Shown: positions 1 through 11,364 of the stretch, one piece after another
Position numbering within the stretch: the first letter of the stretch is position 1
Layout of the letters: every line of letters starts with the position of its first letter
Origin: Arthrobacter sp. FB24
Lineage (GTDB): Bacteria; Actinomycetota; Actinomycetes; Actinomycetales; Micrococcaceae
DNA: 64,000 nucleotides
Direction: 5' to 3'
Assembly (NCBI RefSeq): GCF_000196235.1
Contig: NC_008541.1
Coordinates: forward strand, 1,178,001-1,242,000
Notes under the pieces: generated by a model
The model's input: only the letters and a program-made list of their open reading frames with translations
The model's database searches: none
Told to the model about the DNA's origin: nothing
Position numbers and translations under genes: made by a program

Positions 1-672
1 ACCGTTGCCGGCATCTTCACCGAGGTCGTCATCGCGCCGGGCTTCGAGGACGAGGCCGTGGAGATCCTGTCCAAGAAGAAGAACATCCGCCTCCTGGCCC
101 TGCCGGAAGGCTACGGCCGCTACCCGACCGAGTTCCGCCAGGTCTCCGGCGGCATGCTGGTGCAGGCTGCTGACAAGGTCGACGCCGAAGGCGACAACCC
201 CGCCAACTGGACCCTCGCAGCCGGCGAGGCAGCGGATGCAGCCACGCTGGCCGACCTCGCGTTCGCCTGGACCGCCTGCCGTGCTGCCAAGTCCAACGCC
301 ATCCTGCTCGCAGACCACGGCGCTGCCGTCGGCATCGGCATGGGCCAGGTCAACCGGCTCGACTCCTGCAAGCTGGCCGTGGAACGCGCCAACACCCTGG
401 GTGTGCAGGTCGAGTCCGACGTCGAGGGCGCCGGGGGTGCAGCCGGTCCGTCGACGACAGAGGCCAGCGCAGCCCCGCAGCGTGCCCGCGGTGCCGTGGC
501 AGCCTCGGACGCGTTCTTCCCGTTCGCCGACGGACTGCAGATCCTGATCGACGCCGGCGTCCGCGCCGTGGTCCAGCCCGGCGGTTCCGTCCGGGATGAC
601 GAAGTGATTGCAGCGGCGAACGCGGCCGGCATCACCATGTACTTCACGGGTGCGCGCCACTTCTTCCACTAG
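1..672 (+). CDS. purH: Bifunctional AICAR formyltransferase / IMP cyclohydrolase, 3' part
   Basis: This is the C-terminal 223 codons of PurH, which performs the last two steps of de novo IMP synthesis (AICAR to FAICAR to IMP). The reading frame is open from base 1, so the gene begins outside the window. The visible part belongs to the AICAR transformylase domain: [17 protein letters not shown] near the start, [19 protein letters not shown] with the folate-site Lys-Ser-Asn, then [12 protein letters not shown] and the family-typical ending [28 protein letters not shown] hairpin terminator follows 17 bases after the stop. The assignment is secure from these blocks. Confidence 0.97.
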   Translation, partial: TVAGIFTEVVIAPGFEDEAVEILSKKKNIRLLALPEGYGRYPTEFRQVSGGMLVQAADKVDAEGDNPANWTLAAGEAADAATLADLAFAWTACRAAKSNAILLADHGAAVGIGMGQVNRLDSCKLAVERANTLGVQVESDVEGAGGAAGPSTTEASAAPQRARGAVAASDAFFPFADGLQILIDAGVRAVVQPGGSVRDDEVIAAANAAGITMYFTGARHFFH

Positions 673-688
673 GAGTTATGCGCCACGT

Positions 689-729
689 ACGACGGCGACC
701 GCCCCCGAAAAGGGGACGGTCGCCGTCGT
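689..729 (+). terminator. Terminator hairpin after purH
   Basis: A perfect 13-bp inverted repeat (689-701 with 717-729) is extended inward by a C/G run around a GAAAA loop. There is only a weak T-rich tail (TATATTCAGTTAG), as is common in high-GC actinobacteria. Confidence 0.75.
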
Positions 730-740
730 CGTATATTCAG

Positions 741-881
741 TTAGTTGTCTTCCGCTTCCGGTTCCGCCTCCGCCTCAGGTTCGGGGAGCCGGACCTCGCG
801 GGGTTTAGCTTCGGCCATCCGCTCCGGCGTCCAGTAGGCGAGGATGTCCTCCGGGGCCTGGCTGACATCGCTGTGGCTCAC
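741..881 (-). CDS. Small acidic ORF resembling a protease propeptide fragment
   Basis: This open frame of 46 codons starts at a GTG, 28 bases after the stop of the upstream protease on the same strand. It reads VSHSDVSQAPEDILAYWTPE, then RMAEAKPREVRLPEPEAEAE and a final PEAEDN. The block YWTPERMAEAKP closely resembles YWTADRMRAAVP in the propeptide region of the adjacent protease (residues 59-69). It could be a real small protein, or the surviving 5' part of a second protease gene whose catalytic part has been lost. The start codon is uncertain; the acidic Glu/Pro/Ala tail is low-complexity. No function is assigned. Confidence 0.4.
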   Translation of the reverse strand: MSHSDVSQAPEDILAYWTPERMAEAKPREVRLPEPEAEAEPEAEDN

Positions 882-909
882 GGCATCGTCATCCGAGGGC
901 CCCGTGCCG

Positions 910-1896
910 TCAGTTCGCCGACGATGCACTCGAGTACGCCTGCTGGATGACGGAACCCCAGTACGGTCCATACATGACCTTGGAGGGGGCGCCGCTGTAG
1001 CCGTAGCTGTTGATGGAGTTCTGATAGCCGCTGGAGCTTGTGCCGATGAACCACGGACCGCCTGAGGAACCGCCCGTCATGTCGCACGGGATGCCCTGCG
1101 TATTGAACTGGGGGTTGTACGGGTCATCGCTGGCCGGGCCGGTGCAGCTGACCAGCGACTGTCCGTCGAACGGGGCCGCGGCCGGGTAGCCGTAGGACTT
1201 GTAGGTCAGCCCGCGCGCTGCGTTGAACTGGACTCCGGATGAGCCCACCACGTCGGCCAGGCTCTGGCCGTTGAGCTGCGAGACGACGGCGAAGCCTGTG
1301 TCGTACTGCATGTCTCCGGCCGAGCTCCACTGGGTGGGGGTGTACAGGGCCTTGGCTGCCCATTTGCCGTACGGCGCGGCGCCGTCCAGGTAGGCCGGGA
1401 CAAAGACGAAGTTGGTGGCAAAGGCGCCGGGACCCTCATTGACGCAGTGGCCGGCTGTGGACACGGTGCTCTTGTTGTTGGACACCACGGAGTTCCCGGA
1501 GCAGACGTAGTTGCTGCCGCCCATGGTGAAGAAGACCTTGCCAATGTGGGACACCGGATTCTCGTCGACGTGCAGGACGGTCTTTCCCTTGCCTGCCTTG
1601 CCCGTGATTTTGGTACTCGAACCCTTTTCCACCGCCGCGGCTGAGGAGGTGTTGCCGCGCTGCAGCGCCTTGGCGGCCAGTACGTCCCCGGGAACCGCTG
1701 CGCGCATGCGGTCGGCCGTCCAGTAGTCGGCGGCGTTAGTGGTGTCCACCGACTGGCTGGCAACCTGAACGCCGTCCTGTGGTGAGGCGTTCTGTGATGC
1801 GGGCGCCGCACTAGCCCCGCCGGCTGCGCAGACGGCCAGCAGCGCGGCGGCGGACAGGCTCAGGAGGCTGGTGGCCAGAGTCTTCGATTTCGTCAT
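910..1896 (-). CDS. Secreted trypsin-like serine protease (S1/V8-like)
   Basis: A 328-residue exported chymotrypsin-fold peptidase. Residues 1-30 form a signal peptide (basic start, long Ala/Leu core, ASA-A cleavage site). A propeptide with YWTADRM (59-65) follows. The catalytic triad is visible as STAGHC (His150), DMQYDTGFAVV (Asp199) and TGGSSGGPWF (Ser278, a GxSGG motif). Cysteines at 132/151 and 251/271 are suited to disulphides. It is transcribed away from icd, with about 290 bp of shared upstream sequence. A small ORF with a related propeptide motif lies just downstream. The exact cleavage specificity cannot be read from the sequence. Confidence 0.9.
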   Translation of the reverse strand: MTKSKTLATSLLSLSAAALLAVCAAGGASAAPASQNASPQDGVQVASQSVDTTNAADYWTADRMRAAVPGDVLAAKALQRGNTSSAAAVEKGSSTKITGKAGKGKTVLHVDENPVSHIGKVFFTMGGSNYVCSGNSVVSNNKSTVSTAGHCVNEGPGAFATNFVFVPAYLDGAAPYGKWAAKALYTPTQWSSAGDMQYDTGFAVVSQLNGQSLADVVGSSGVQFNAARGLTYKSYGYPAAAPFDGQSLVSCTGPASDDPYNPQFNTQGIPCDMTGGSSGGPWFIGTSSSGYQNSINSYGYSGAPSKVMYGPYWGSVIQQAYSSASSAN

Positions 1897-2187
1897 GGGT
1901 GTGTCCTCAACAGAAGTGAATGCGGCGCCCTCAGATGGTGGCCGCCGCTGGTGGTGATCAACCTACCCACTGTGACAATTGTTGTAAATAGAAACCCGAG
2001 TTTTGTATTGTGCCTGGTGTTACGCGGAGTCCCGTGTCATCGCTGCGCTGTCAGCGACCGGCAGGGTCATGCTACGCGTCTCTGGAGGCCCCGATGGGCG
2101 CCGACGCGGCCTGCTCGGGTAAGTTAAGTATGTTGAAATAACGCCAGAGTTCCAGATGTATGTATACCTTCAGGAGACGCCCAAGCA

Positions 2188-4410
<2,223 letters not shown>

Positions 4411-4428
4411 CCGGACCCGCTGAACGCC

Positions 4429-4467
4429 AGAACGCCCCGCCTCCCATCACGGGAGGCGGGGCGTTCT
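4429..4467. terminator. Strong hairpin terminator after icd
   Basis: A perfect 17-bp inverted repeat (4429-4445 with 4451-4467) surrounds a 5-base ATCAC loop and is followed by TGCTTGG. It lies between icd and the convergent SRPBCC gene and may serve both. Confidence 0.85.
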
Positions 4468-4557
4468 TGCTTGGCTGGCAACCGCGGCCGGCAGGCGCCG
4501 CAGGCGCTGCGGCCGCCACGGCCCGGCAGCCATACAGGGTTGCCGGCCGGAACAGTG

Positions 4558-5196
4558 TCAGCGCTGTACGTGCTTGCCGAACGGAGGCTCCGTCGCCATG
4601 TCGGGATCGGCGTTTACGGGCTGCTCCGTAGGCACCGCGTCGTAGCCCACTTCCTCTTCGAGGGGGACGGCGGTGGTGGCAGCGTGCGGAATTTCCGCCG
4701 TCGGACCCGCCGCGACCGTTCCGGCGGCACTCCCGGAGACTGCACTGTCGCTGACGCGTTCCCGCCATGCGCCGGTTTCCACTTCGCGTTCCTCGATGAA
4801 TTTCTTGAAGCGTTTGAGGTCCGAGGCGACCTGCCGGGAATCAAGCCCCACTGCTGCTCCCACCTTCTCAACGGCGGAGTCCGGCTCCCAGGCGAGTTCA
4901 ACGCTGACCTTTGTTTCGGTCGGGCTGAGCGCTTCGAACCATACGGTTCCGGCGTTGCGGGGCTCGTCGAGGCTCTCCCACGTGACGCGCTGGTCCGGCT
5001 GCTGCACGGTGATCCGGGCGTCGTATTCCCTCTTGACTCCGGCGACGCTGGTCTGGAAGTGCACCGTAGTGTCGTCGAGCTGGCGGACAGCGTCCACGCC
5101 GCTCATGAAGTGCGGAAAGTCCTCGAACTGGGTCCACTGGTTGTAGGCCTGGCTCAGCGGGACACTTACGTTGATGGATTCCTGGACAGTTGCCAT
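4558..5196 (-). CDS. SRPBCC-fold (START/polyketide cyclase-like) protein
   Basis: A 212-residue protein. Residues 1-140 fit the SRPBCC hydrophobic-ligand-binding fold: TVQESINVSVPLSQAYNQWT, then FEDFPHFMSGVDAVRQLDD, then VTWESLDEPRNAGTVWFEAL and a C-terminal helix DLKRFKKFIEEREVETGAWR. The final 65 residues are an Ala/Glu/Pro-rich tail without a recognisable domain. Members of this family sometimes act with stress or membrane proteins, but the ligand is unknown here. It sits between icd (convergent) and katE (divergent), which hints at a general stress context. Confidence 0.8.
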   Translation of the reverse strand: MATVQESINVSVPLSQAYNQWTQFEDFPHFMSGVDAVRQLDDTTVHFQTSVAGVKREYDARITVQQPDQRVTWESLDEPRNAGTVWFEALSPTETKVSVELAWEPDSAVEKVGAAVGLDSRQVASDLKRFKKFIEEREVETGAWRERVSDSAVSGSAAGTVAAGPTAEIPHAATTAVPLEEEVGYDAVPTEQPVNADPDMATEPPFGKHVQR

Positions 5197-5330
5197 GCGT
5201 ACATCACTCCTTCAGCTGGCGGGCCGCCGGCCCGCGGTTCTGATCTCGCTGCGCCTCGTGGGCGCACTTAACCAACCTAGCGACATTGGCGGCAAATAGT
5301 AAGTTTGCTGACGAATCTCCCGCGGGTCCG

Positions 5331-5359
5331 TTGTGGTTGCGTGTCGCCTTCCCTAGAGT
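5331..5359 (+). promoter_or_regulatory. Candidate promoter of katE
   Basis: TTGTGG (5331-5336) and TAGAGT (5354-5359) are separated by 17 bases, a SigA-type layout about 70 bases before the katE start. The same TAGAGT -10 hexamer recurs before other genes of the window. Confidence 0.4.
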
Positions 5360-5430
5360 GATAAGCAAGCTTAGTTTCTGGCCGAACGGCCGCCTGTGGC
5401 TAAGAACTGCTCATCAAAGGGGAACGAACC

Positions 5431-7656
5431 ATGCCAGCTGACAGCAACATCCGCATTCCCGGCGCGACGTCGAGCGAGCCACCCGCTGTTGCCGAGCCGA
5501 CGGAACCGCGCGAACCGCTTCCGCCCAAGCCGGACCAGCGGGGCCCCGAGGCGGTCTCGCCCACCGGAACGCCGAGCGGCGCCCCGGTCCATTCGAGGGC
5601 CCAGTCCGGCGCCTACCTCACCACCGCGCAGGGGCTCCGGCTCCAGGATACGGACCACTCGCTGAAGGCAGGCCGGCGCGGCCCGGTACTGCTCCAGGAC
5701 CACCATCTCCGCGAGAAGATCACCCACTTCGACCACGAGCGCATTCCGGAACGTGTGGTGCATGCCCGCGGCGCCGGAGCGCACGGCATTTTCCGCTCCT
5801 ACGGCTCCGCTGCCAACATCAGCCGGGCGGGATTCCTGGCCAAGGACGTCGAAACACCTGTATTTGTCCGGTTCTCCACGGTGCTGGGGTCCCGCGGCTC
5901 CGCCGATACTGTCCGCGATACGCGCGGTTTTGCAACGAAGTTCTACACGGATGAGGGCACTTTCGACCTGGTTGGCAATAACATCCCGGTGTTCTTCATC
6001 CAGGACGGCATCAAGTTCCCGGACATCATCCACGCCGGCAAACCGCACCCGGACCGCGAAATCCCGCAGGCGCAGAGCGCCCATGACACGTTCTGGGATT
6101 TTGTTTCGCTCCACACCGAGGCGCAGGCGCACACCATGTGGAACATGTCCGACCGTGCCCTTCCCCGCTCCTACCGCACTATGGAAGGCTTCGGCGTCCA
6201 CACGTTCCGTTTCGTGAATGCCGCAGGGGAGACAGTGCTGGTGAAATTCCATTGGAAGCCCAAACAGGGCGTCCATTCGCTCCTCTGGGAGGAAGCCCAG
6301 CTCATCAACGGCATGGACCCGGACTTCCACCGGCGCGACCTTGCCGACGCGATCGAGTCCGGCGCCTACCCGGAATGGGAGCTGGGAGTGCAGGTCTTTC
6401 CGGACACGGAGGAGGAGTTCTTCGAGGGAATCGATCTCCTGGACCCCACCAAGTTCGTCCCCGAAGAGCTTGCGCCGGTGCAGCCCATCGGCCTGATGAC
6501 CCTCAATGCCAACCCGGTGAACTACTTCGCCGAGACGGAGCAGGTGGCTTTCCATCCCGGCCACCTCGTGCCAGGAATTGACGTCACCAATGATCCGCTG
6601 CTGCAGGTGCGGCTCTTCTCCTATATCGACACGCAGATCTCCCGGCTCGGCGGTCCTAACTTCGGGCAGATCCCCATCAACCGGCCGCAGGCGCCCGTCA
6701 ACGACATGCTCCGCGATGGAATGCACCAGCAGGCGGTGCACGGGGGAGCGGCACCGTACCACCCGAATTCGCTGGACGGCGGCTGCCCGTTTCTCGCCGG
6801 GGCGGACCTCGGCGCGTTCGTCGACGTTCCCGAGCAGTTGGCGGCGGCGGTTAAGGAACGGAAGTCGCCGGCGTCGTTCGATGACCACTTCAGCCAGGTC
6901 AGGCTATTCTTCCGCAGCCTGAGCCCGGTGGAGCAGGACCACGTGATCCAGGCCTACACTTTTGAGCTCGGCAAGTGCCGGGAGGAAGCCATCAGGGAAC
7001 GGCAGCTGCAGAACCTGGCCAACGTTGACGCCGAACTGTGCGCTGCCGTCGCCAAGGGGCTGGGCATGCCGGCGCCCGCAGCTTTGGTGGAGGTGGCCGA
7101 CGCTGAGCCGAGCCCCGCGCTGTCGCAGATCGGCGGCACCTGGCCGGTGAAAGGACGTGTGGTGGGAATTGTGGCCGACGCGTCCAGCGACCTTGACGCG
7201 GTGCGTGCCGCACGCACGGCCCTGGATGCGGCGGGGATCGTGCCGCTGGTCATTGCACCCTCCGGAGGCTACTTGGGAGAGGAGGCCGACGGCGGGATCC
7301 CCGTTCAGCGCACCTACCTCACCGCACGCTCGACGGAGTTCGACGCCGTGCTGGTGGCCGGGGCGGCTGACCCGGCTCCGGACGCTGACCAGGGCCTTGA
7401 TGCCAAGGCCGGAGAGCCCGGGGTATCCCTCGATCCGAGGGTGGTTCTTTTGCTTTCCGAGACGTTCCGCCACGCGAAGGCGATCGGCGGCTGGGGCGGA
7501 GGTTCCGCCGTCGTGGACGCCGCAAGCATCCCGCAGGATGCCTCCGGGGTTGTTCTCGGCGACGGGGCTGACGGTGTCGTCGCCCAAATTCAGGAATTGC
7601 TTGCCGCTCACCGGTCCTGGGACCGTTTCCCGGCATCGGGCTCCACGTCGTCGTAG
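5431..7656 (+). CDS. katE: Large-subunit (clade 2) catalase with C-terminal flavodoxin-like domain
   Basis: A 741-residue HPII-type haem catalase that converts hydrogen peroxide to oxygen and water. The catalytic His is in [12 protein letters not shown] (His111), the distal Asn in [11 protein letters not shown] (Asn183/184), and the proximal haem-ligand Tyr in RLFSYIDTQ (Tyr398). [12 protein letters not shown] contains the His that aligns with HPII His392. Residues from about 585 form the DJ-1/PfpI-like C-terminal domain that distinguishes the large subunit ([19 protein letters not shown] onward). The first 60 residues are a Pro-rich extension. The ATG is preceded by AAAGGGGAACG. It ends at a bidirectional hairpin. 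Confidence 0.96.
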   Translation: MPADSNIRIPGATSSEPPAVAEPTEPREPLPPKPDQRGPEAVSPTGTPSGAPVHSRAQSGAYLTTAQGLRLQDTDHSLKAGRRGPVLLQDHHLREKITHFDHERIPERVVHARGAGAHGIFRSYGSAANISRAGFLAKDVETPVFVRFSTVLGSRGSADTVRDTRGFATKFYTDEGTFDLVGNNIPVFFIQDGIKFPDIIHAGKPHPDREIPQAQSAHDTFWDFVSLHTEAQAHTMWNMSDRALPRSYRTMEGFGVHTFRFVNAAGETVLVKFHWKPKQGVHSLLWEEAQLINGMDPDFHRRDLADAIESGAYPEWELGVQVFPDTEEEFFEGIDLLDPTKFVPEELAPVQPIGLMTLNANPVNYFAETEQVAFHPGHLVPGIDVTNDPLLQVRLFSYIDTQISRLGGPNFGQIPINRPQAPVNDMLRDGMHQQAVHGGAAPYHPNSLDGGCPFLAGADLGAFVDVPEQLAAAVKERKSPASFDDHFSQVRLFFRSLSPVEQDHVIQAYTFELGKCREEAIRERQLQNLANVDAELCAAVAKGLGMPAPAALVEVADAEPSPALSQIGGTWPVKGRVVGIVADASSDLDAVRAARTALDAAGIVPLVIAPSGGYLGEEADGGIPVQRTYLTARSTEFDAVLVAGAADPAPDADQGLDAKAGEPGVSLDPRVVLLLSETFRHAKAIGGWGGGSAVVDAASIPQDASGVVLGDGADGVVAQIQELLAAHRSWDRFPASGSTSS

Positions 7657-7700
7657 CACCTGGCGGGGTGGCGCGCCGGCAAAGCCGGGTTTCGTGAAGC

Positions 7701-7740
7701 AGGACGGCTGACTCCGGCAAGTGTTGGAGTCAGCCGTCCT
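7701..7740. terminator. Bidirectional terminator between katE and the lipoprotein gene
   Basis: A perfect 15-bp inverted repeat (7701-7715 with 7726-7740) has a 10-base loop. The right arm overlaps the last codons and stop of the convergent lipoprotein gene, so the element probably serves both genes. Confidence 0.8.
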
Positions 7741-8257
7741 TACCTTTGCCTTTTTCGCCCTTGCCCGGACCTTGGTTTTGCTGGGCCGGCGCCGGCGCGA
7801 CCGGCGCAGGCGGTTCTGCGACGGGAACAGCGGCCGCTTTCGCGGCTTCTGCCGCTGCCGCGTCCTCGGCGGCCTTGGCTGCGTCCGCGGCGGCCCGGGC
7901 TGCTGCCGCGTCAGCCTCAGCCTGGGCCTTCGCTGCGGAAAGGTCCGCCCGCACCGCCTCGATCGCCTTCATGATGCTCTGGTGGCGCTTGAACGAAACG
8001 TCTCCCTCGGCTGCTGCGGCGTCGAGCTGTGCCACCAGCTCATCGAGGGATATGAGGGCACCGGCCGGATCGTTGCCGGCAGCGGACTGCGAGACGGTCA
8101 GTACTTTGGCCTGCAACTGCTGCGCGGCTTCCACGTCCAGGTCCGGAGCTGCGGAACTGCAGCCGGCCAGGGCGGCGGAAAGCACGCCTGCTGCGAGGAC
8201 CAGGTGCCATCGCTGTGCTGGCCACGCGCGAAGGCGACTGACGGCAAGTAACGTCAC
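7730..8257 (-). CDS. Alanine-rich coiled-coil lipoprotein coupled to a Ser/Thr kinase
   Basis: A 175-residue predicted lipoprotein. A signal peptide ends in the lipobox ALAGC (Cys33). Residues 40-140 are strongly helical and Ala/Asp/Glu-rich (AAKAQAEADAAAARAAADAA), consistent with an extended coiled coil. The tail is Pro/Ala then Gly/Lys-rich (QGPGKGEKGKGKDG). Its ATG overlaps the stop of the upstream kinase (ATGA), so the two are translationally coupled. I do not recognise a catalytic function. A structural or sensory envelope role linked to the kinase is an inference. Confidence 0.8.
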   Translation of the reverse strand: MTLLAVSRLRAWPAQRWHLVLAAGVLSAALAGCSSAAPDLDVEAAQQLQAKVLTVSQSAAGNDPAGALISLDELVAQLDAAAAEGDVSFKRHQSIMKAIEAVRADLSAAKAQAEADAAAARAAADAAKAAEDAAAAEAAKAAAVPVAEPPAPVAPAPAQQNQGPGKGEKGKGKDG

Positions 8258-9495
8258 GGTTCCACGCTCTTCTGTAGTTGGTCGAGGTGCTCTCCCAAGG
8301 TGCCGGTGACCACAGGATATTGAACAGGCTCCGGTGATTCGGGCGTAAGGGTGGGCAGCAAAATAATGGCGGCGACCGCAAGCACGGCAACGGCCGCCAG
8401 CGCGGCAACCAGCCCGCCGCGGCGTGCGGAGCGGGGGCGTCGGCGGCTTCCGGCGCGGGGCAGGCTGTTTCCCACAGCCCGCAAAGGAGCCGTGGTGCGG
8501 CGTCCGGTCTGCGCGTCCGTTGGCAGTGCCTTGACCGTTGACCCCGCCGTGCCCGGTGGCCCCGCTGTCTCCGGAGCAACCAGTGGTGGACGCGACGGCG
8601 GTGCCGGGAGAATGCGCGTGGGTTCCTCAGCGAGGGCCCCGGGGACCGACTCCGGGGAGACCAAAGCCTGGCGAAGGGCGGTCTCGAGATCAGGCGCCGT
8701 CGGGCGGTCCATGGGCTCCAGTGCTGTCATGGACCTGATCAGGGTGGCCCACTCGGCCGGGACGTCCCCCGGGATTTCCGGGGCACGGTGCAGGCGCGCA
8801 ACGGCAGATTCAATGGCGCTTCCCGGATACTCCACGGCCGCCTTGATGCACTCGAGAAGCACGAGACCAAGGGAATAGATGTCGCTGGCGGGACCAAGAT
8901 CAGCGCCCCGCGCCTGTTCGGGACTCAGATAAGCAGCTGTTCCTACCATGGTCCCCGTGGCGGTCAGGCGGGTGCCGTCCACGATCCGGGCAATGCCGAA
9001 ATCGGTCAGTTTGGGGCGCAGGGGCTCGCCGGGGCGGACCTGGACCAGGAGGATGTTGGCCGGCTTGATATCGCGGTGGATGATGCCCAGGCTGTGGACG
9101 TAGGCCAAGGCATCGGCCACCCCGGCGCCTATGACTGCCAGCTCATCCAGGGGGACGGGACTGTGCCGGATCCTGCTCCGGAGGTCCTGCCCCTCAACCA
9201 GTTCCATGGTGAGGAACGGACGCGGTTCCTCCGGCACACGGGAGTCGATTCCGGCGTCGAACAAAGTCACGAGGCTGGGGTGGTTCAGGGTGGCGAGCAG
9301 TTGGATCTCGGCTTCCTGACGCTTCAGCTCGTCCGCGTCGGCTGATTGCGGGGCAAAGAGTTTCAATGCCACGTCCCGGCCGAGGTTCTCGTCCCGGGCT
9401 GAGTACACCGATGCCATGCCGCCGCGCCCGATGACCTCGCCCAGGCGGTATCGGCCGTCCAGGACCTCTGCCGTCTCGCTGCGCGAACTCTCCAC
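8254..9495 (-). CDS. Membrane-anchored Ser/Thr protein kinase lacking PASTA domains
   Basis: A 413-residue Hanks-type kinase. The kinase domain spans about 14-275: glycine loop IGRGGMASVY, catalytic Lys45 (DVALKLF), HRDIKPANILL with Asp142, DFG at 165-167 and the activation-segment SPEQARG. A Pro-rich linker leads to a single transmembrane helix (about 361-382), leaving only about 30 outside residues. Unlike PknB it has no PASTA repeats, so any signal input must come through another protein, such as the coupled lipoprotein downstream. The start is GTG, preceded by AGGATGGGG. Confidence 0.93.
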   Translation of the reverse strand: MESSRSETAEVLDGRYRLGEVIGRGGMASVYSARDENLGRDVALKLFAPQSADADELKRQEAEIQLLATLNHPSLVTLFDAGIDSRVPEEPRPFLTMELVEGQDLRSRIRHSPVPLDELAVIGAGVADALAYVHSLGIIHRDIKPANILLVQVRPGEPLRPKLTDFGIARIVDGTRLTATGTMVGTAAYLSPEQARGADLGPASDIYSLGLVLLECIKAAVEYPGSAIESAVARLHRAPEIPGDVPAEWATLIRSMTALEPMDRPTAPDLETALRQALVSPESVPGALAEEPTRILPAPPSRPPLVAPETAGPPGTAGSTVKALPTDAQTGRRTTAPLRAVGNSLPRAGSRRRPRSARRGGLVAALAAVAVLAVAAIILLPTLTPESPEPVQYPVVTGTLGEHLDQLQKSVEP

Positions 9496-9683
9496 GATGT
9501 CCCCATCCTCTTCAGCGTTCCCTCGGAACGCACTCTAAAGATGATACGGGGACGGGTATGCATTTTCATAAGGGTGCTTGGTAATTACGCTTGCCGGAGG
9601 TGGATAAGCATGCCGCGGAGGTCTGGCCCGGGAACCCCTGAGCGGCTCCCCGGACCAGACCAGTCCAAGATCTCAGCAGACCT

Positions 9684-9736
9684 GGCGGGCAGGATGCGGG
9701 CAGCGCCGCCGCCCTGCCGCTGGCAGCCTGCCCGCC
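9684..9736 (-). terminator. Terminator hairpin after the repeat surface-protein gene
   Basis: A 10-bp outer inverted repeat (9684-9693 with 9727-9736) encloses further GC-rich pairing and lies 7 bases past the stop at 9743. There is no clear T tract. Confidence 0.5.
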
Positions 9737-9742
9737 GGCGGC

Positions 9743-11281
9743 CTAGGCCTTCTTCCGCCGGCCCAGGACGAACATGATGATCATGCCGCCGGCCAGCAGG
9801 AGAAGGGCTGAGGTGACCAGCCCAAGGTTAGCCCCCGTGTTGGCGAGCATCGGAGCGGCCGAGGGAGCTCCTGCAGCGGCCGGCGCCATCTGGATACCGG
9901 CCGGCGCCGTGTTCGTACCGGCCACAGCCAGCGATGACGGACCTTCGGTAACTGTCACCGGAGGGGCAACTGCCGGGCCGAAGACCAGCGGCGGCGTGAC
10001 CACCGGAGGCGTGACTACGGGAGCCATGTCGACCGGGGGAGCCACAACGGGAGGAACGACCGTGGACGACGAGTCACTGCCGATCCCTACCGACGCGCCG
10101 CCAATCGTGACCGGCAACGAAATGGGTGCGACGACCTGGGTTCCGGAGGCGAGGCCGTCGGAGCCGTTGGTCGATGCGGCGGGGGTGGTGGTTCCCGCCG
10201 GTGCGGTGCCGCCGTTATCGCCTTCGGTGGTGGCCGTTGAGTCACCAAGCAGGCCCAACGACGTCGTACCTAGGGTGATTGGTGCGGTGACCGGTGCGAC
10301 GACCTGGGTTCCGGAGGCGAGACCGTCGGAGCCGTTGGTCGATGCGGCGGGGGTGGTGGTTCCCGCCGGTGCGGTGGTGCCGCCGTTATCGCCTTCGGTG
10401 GTGGCCGTTGAGTCACCCAGCAGGCCCAACGACGTCGTACCTACGGTGATTGGTGCGGTGACCGGTGCGACGACCTGGGTTCCGGAGGCGAGACCGTCGG
10501 ATCCGTTGGTCGATGCGGCGGGGGTGGTTGTTCCCGCCGGTGCGGTGGTGCCGCCGTTATCGCTTTCGGTGGTGGCCGTTGAGTCACCCAGCAGGCCCAA
10601 CGACGTCGTACCCAGGGTGATTGGTGCGGTGACCGGTGCGACGACCTGGGTTCCGGAGGCGAGGCCGTCGGAGCCGTTGGTCGATGCGGCGGGGGTGGTG
10701 GTTCCCGCCGGTGCGGTGGTGCCGCCGTTATCGCCTTCGGTGGTGGCCGTTGAGTCACCCAGCAGGCCCAACGACGTCGTACCCAGGGTGATTGGTGCGG
10801 TGACCGGTGCTACGACCTGGGTTCCGGAGGCGAGACCGTCGGAGCCGTTGGTCGATGCGGCGGGGGTGGTGGTTCCCGCCGGTGCGGTGGTGCCGCCGTT
10901 ATCGCTTTCGGTGGTGGCCGTTGAGTCACCCAGCAGGCCCAACGACGTCGTACCCAGGGTGATTGGTGCGGTGACCGGTGCGACGACCTGGGTTCCGGAG
11001 GCGAGGCCGTCGGAGCCGTTGGTCGATGCGGCGGGGGTGGTGGTTCCCGCCGGTGCGGTGGTGGCGTCACTTTCGGTGGTGGCCGTTGAGTCACCCAGCA
11101 GGCCCAACGACGTCGTCCCTACGGTGATTGGTGCGGTGACCGGTGTGACGACCTGGGTTCCGGAGGCGAGACCGTCGGAGCCGCTCGTTGTATCCGCTGC
11201 GCTGGCAGCAGTGGTGCCGAGGGCTAGTAGTCCTCCGGCAAAGAGGGTGCTAAGCAGCCCTCTGCGCATATTCGCGTGCAT
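9743..11281 (-). CDS. Sortase-anchored surface protein with 57-residue tandem repeats
   Basis: A 512-residue exported protein. Residues 1-29 are a signal peptide (MHANMRRGLLSTLFAGGLLA, cleavage near ASAAD). Residues 34-372 are six nearly identical 55-57-residue repeats starting GSDGLASGTQVV, with core PVTAPITLGTTSLGLLGDST and linker TTAPAGTTTPAAST. A diverged seventh copy spans 373-409, then a Pro/Val-rich stretch. The C-terminus has the sorting signal LANTG (479-483), a hydrophobic helix and RRKKA. LAxTG is the form used by class E sortases of high-GC Gram-positives. The PVTAPITxG-LGLLGDS core resembles chaplin-like secreted repeats of actinobacteria but lacks their cysteines. An AGGAG lies 8 bases before the ATG. 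Confidence 0.85.
   Translation of the reverse strand: MHANMRRGLLSTLFAGGLLALGTTAASAADTTSGSDGLASGTQVVTPVTAPITVGTTSLGLLGDSTATTESDATTAPAGTTTPAASTNGSDGLASGTQVVAPVTAPITLGTTSLGLLGDSTATTESDNGGTTAPAGTTTPAASTNGSDGLASGTQVVAPVTAPITLGTTSLGLLGDSTATTEGDNGGTTAPAGTTTPAASTNGSDGLASGTQVVAPVTAPITLGTTSLGLLGDSTATTESDNGGTTAPAGTTTPAASTNGSDGLASGTQVVAPVTAPITVGTTSLGLLGDSTATTEGDNGGTTAPAGTTTPAASTNGSDGLASGTQVVAPVTAPITLGTTSLGLLGDSTATTEGDNGGTAPAGTTTPAASTNGSDGLASGTQVVAPISLPVTIGGASVGIGSDSSSTVVPPVVAPPVDMAPVVTPPVVTPPLVFGPAVAPPVTVTEGPSSLAVAGTNTAPAGIQMAPAAAGAPSAAPMLANTGANLGLVTSALLLLAGGMIIMFVLGRRKKA
10055..11182 (-). repeat. Tandem repeat array, 171-bp unit
   Basis: Six coding repeats (10166-11182) and one diverged copy (to about 10055) lie within the surface-protein gene. 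Units are 171 bp, with the first shorter by 6 bp and the sixth by 3 bp. Copies differ by few bases even at silent positions, which points to recent duplication or ongoing homogenisation. Copy number is likely to vary between strains. Confidence 0.9.
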
Positions 11282-11364
11282 GGTGATATCTCCTGAAAGT
11301 CGTTGTGAGGGCGCCCAAGGCAGCCCGAATGGCCGTATCCGCGCAAAAGCGCAGGGCGGCTTGA

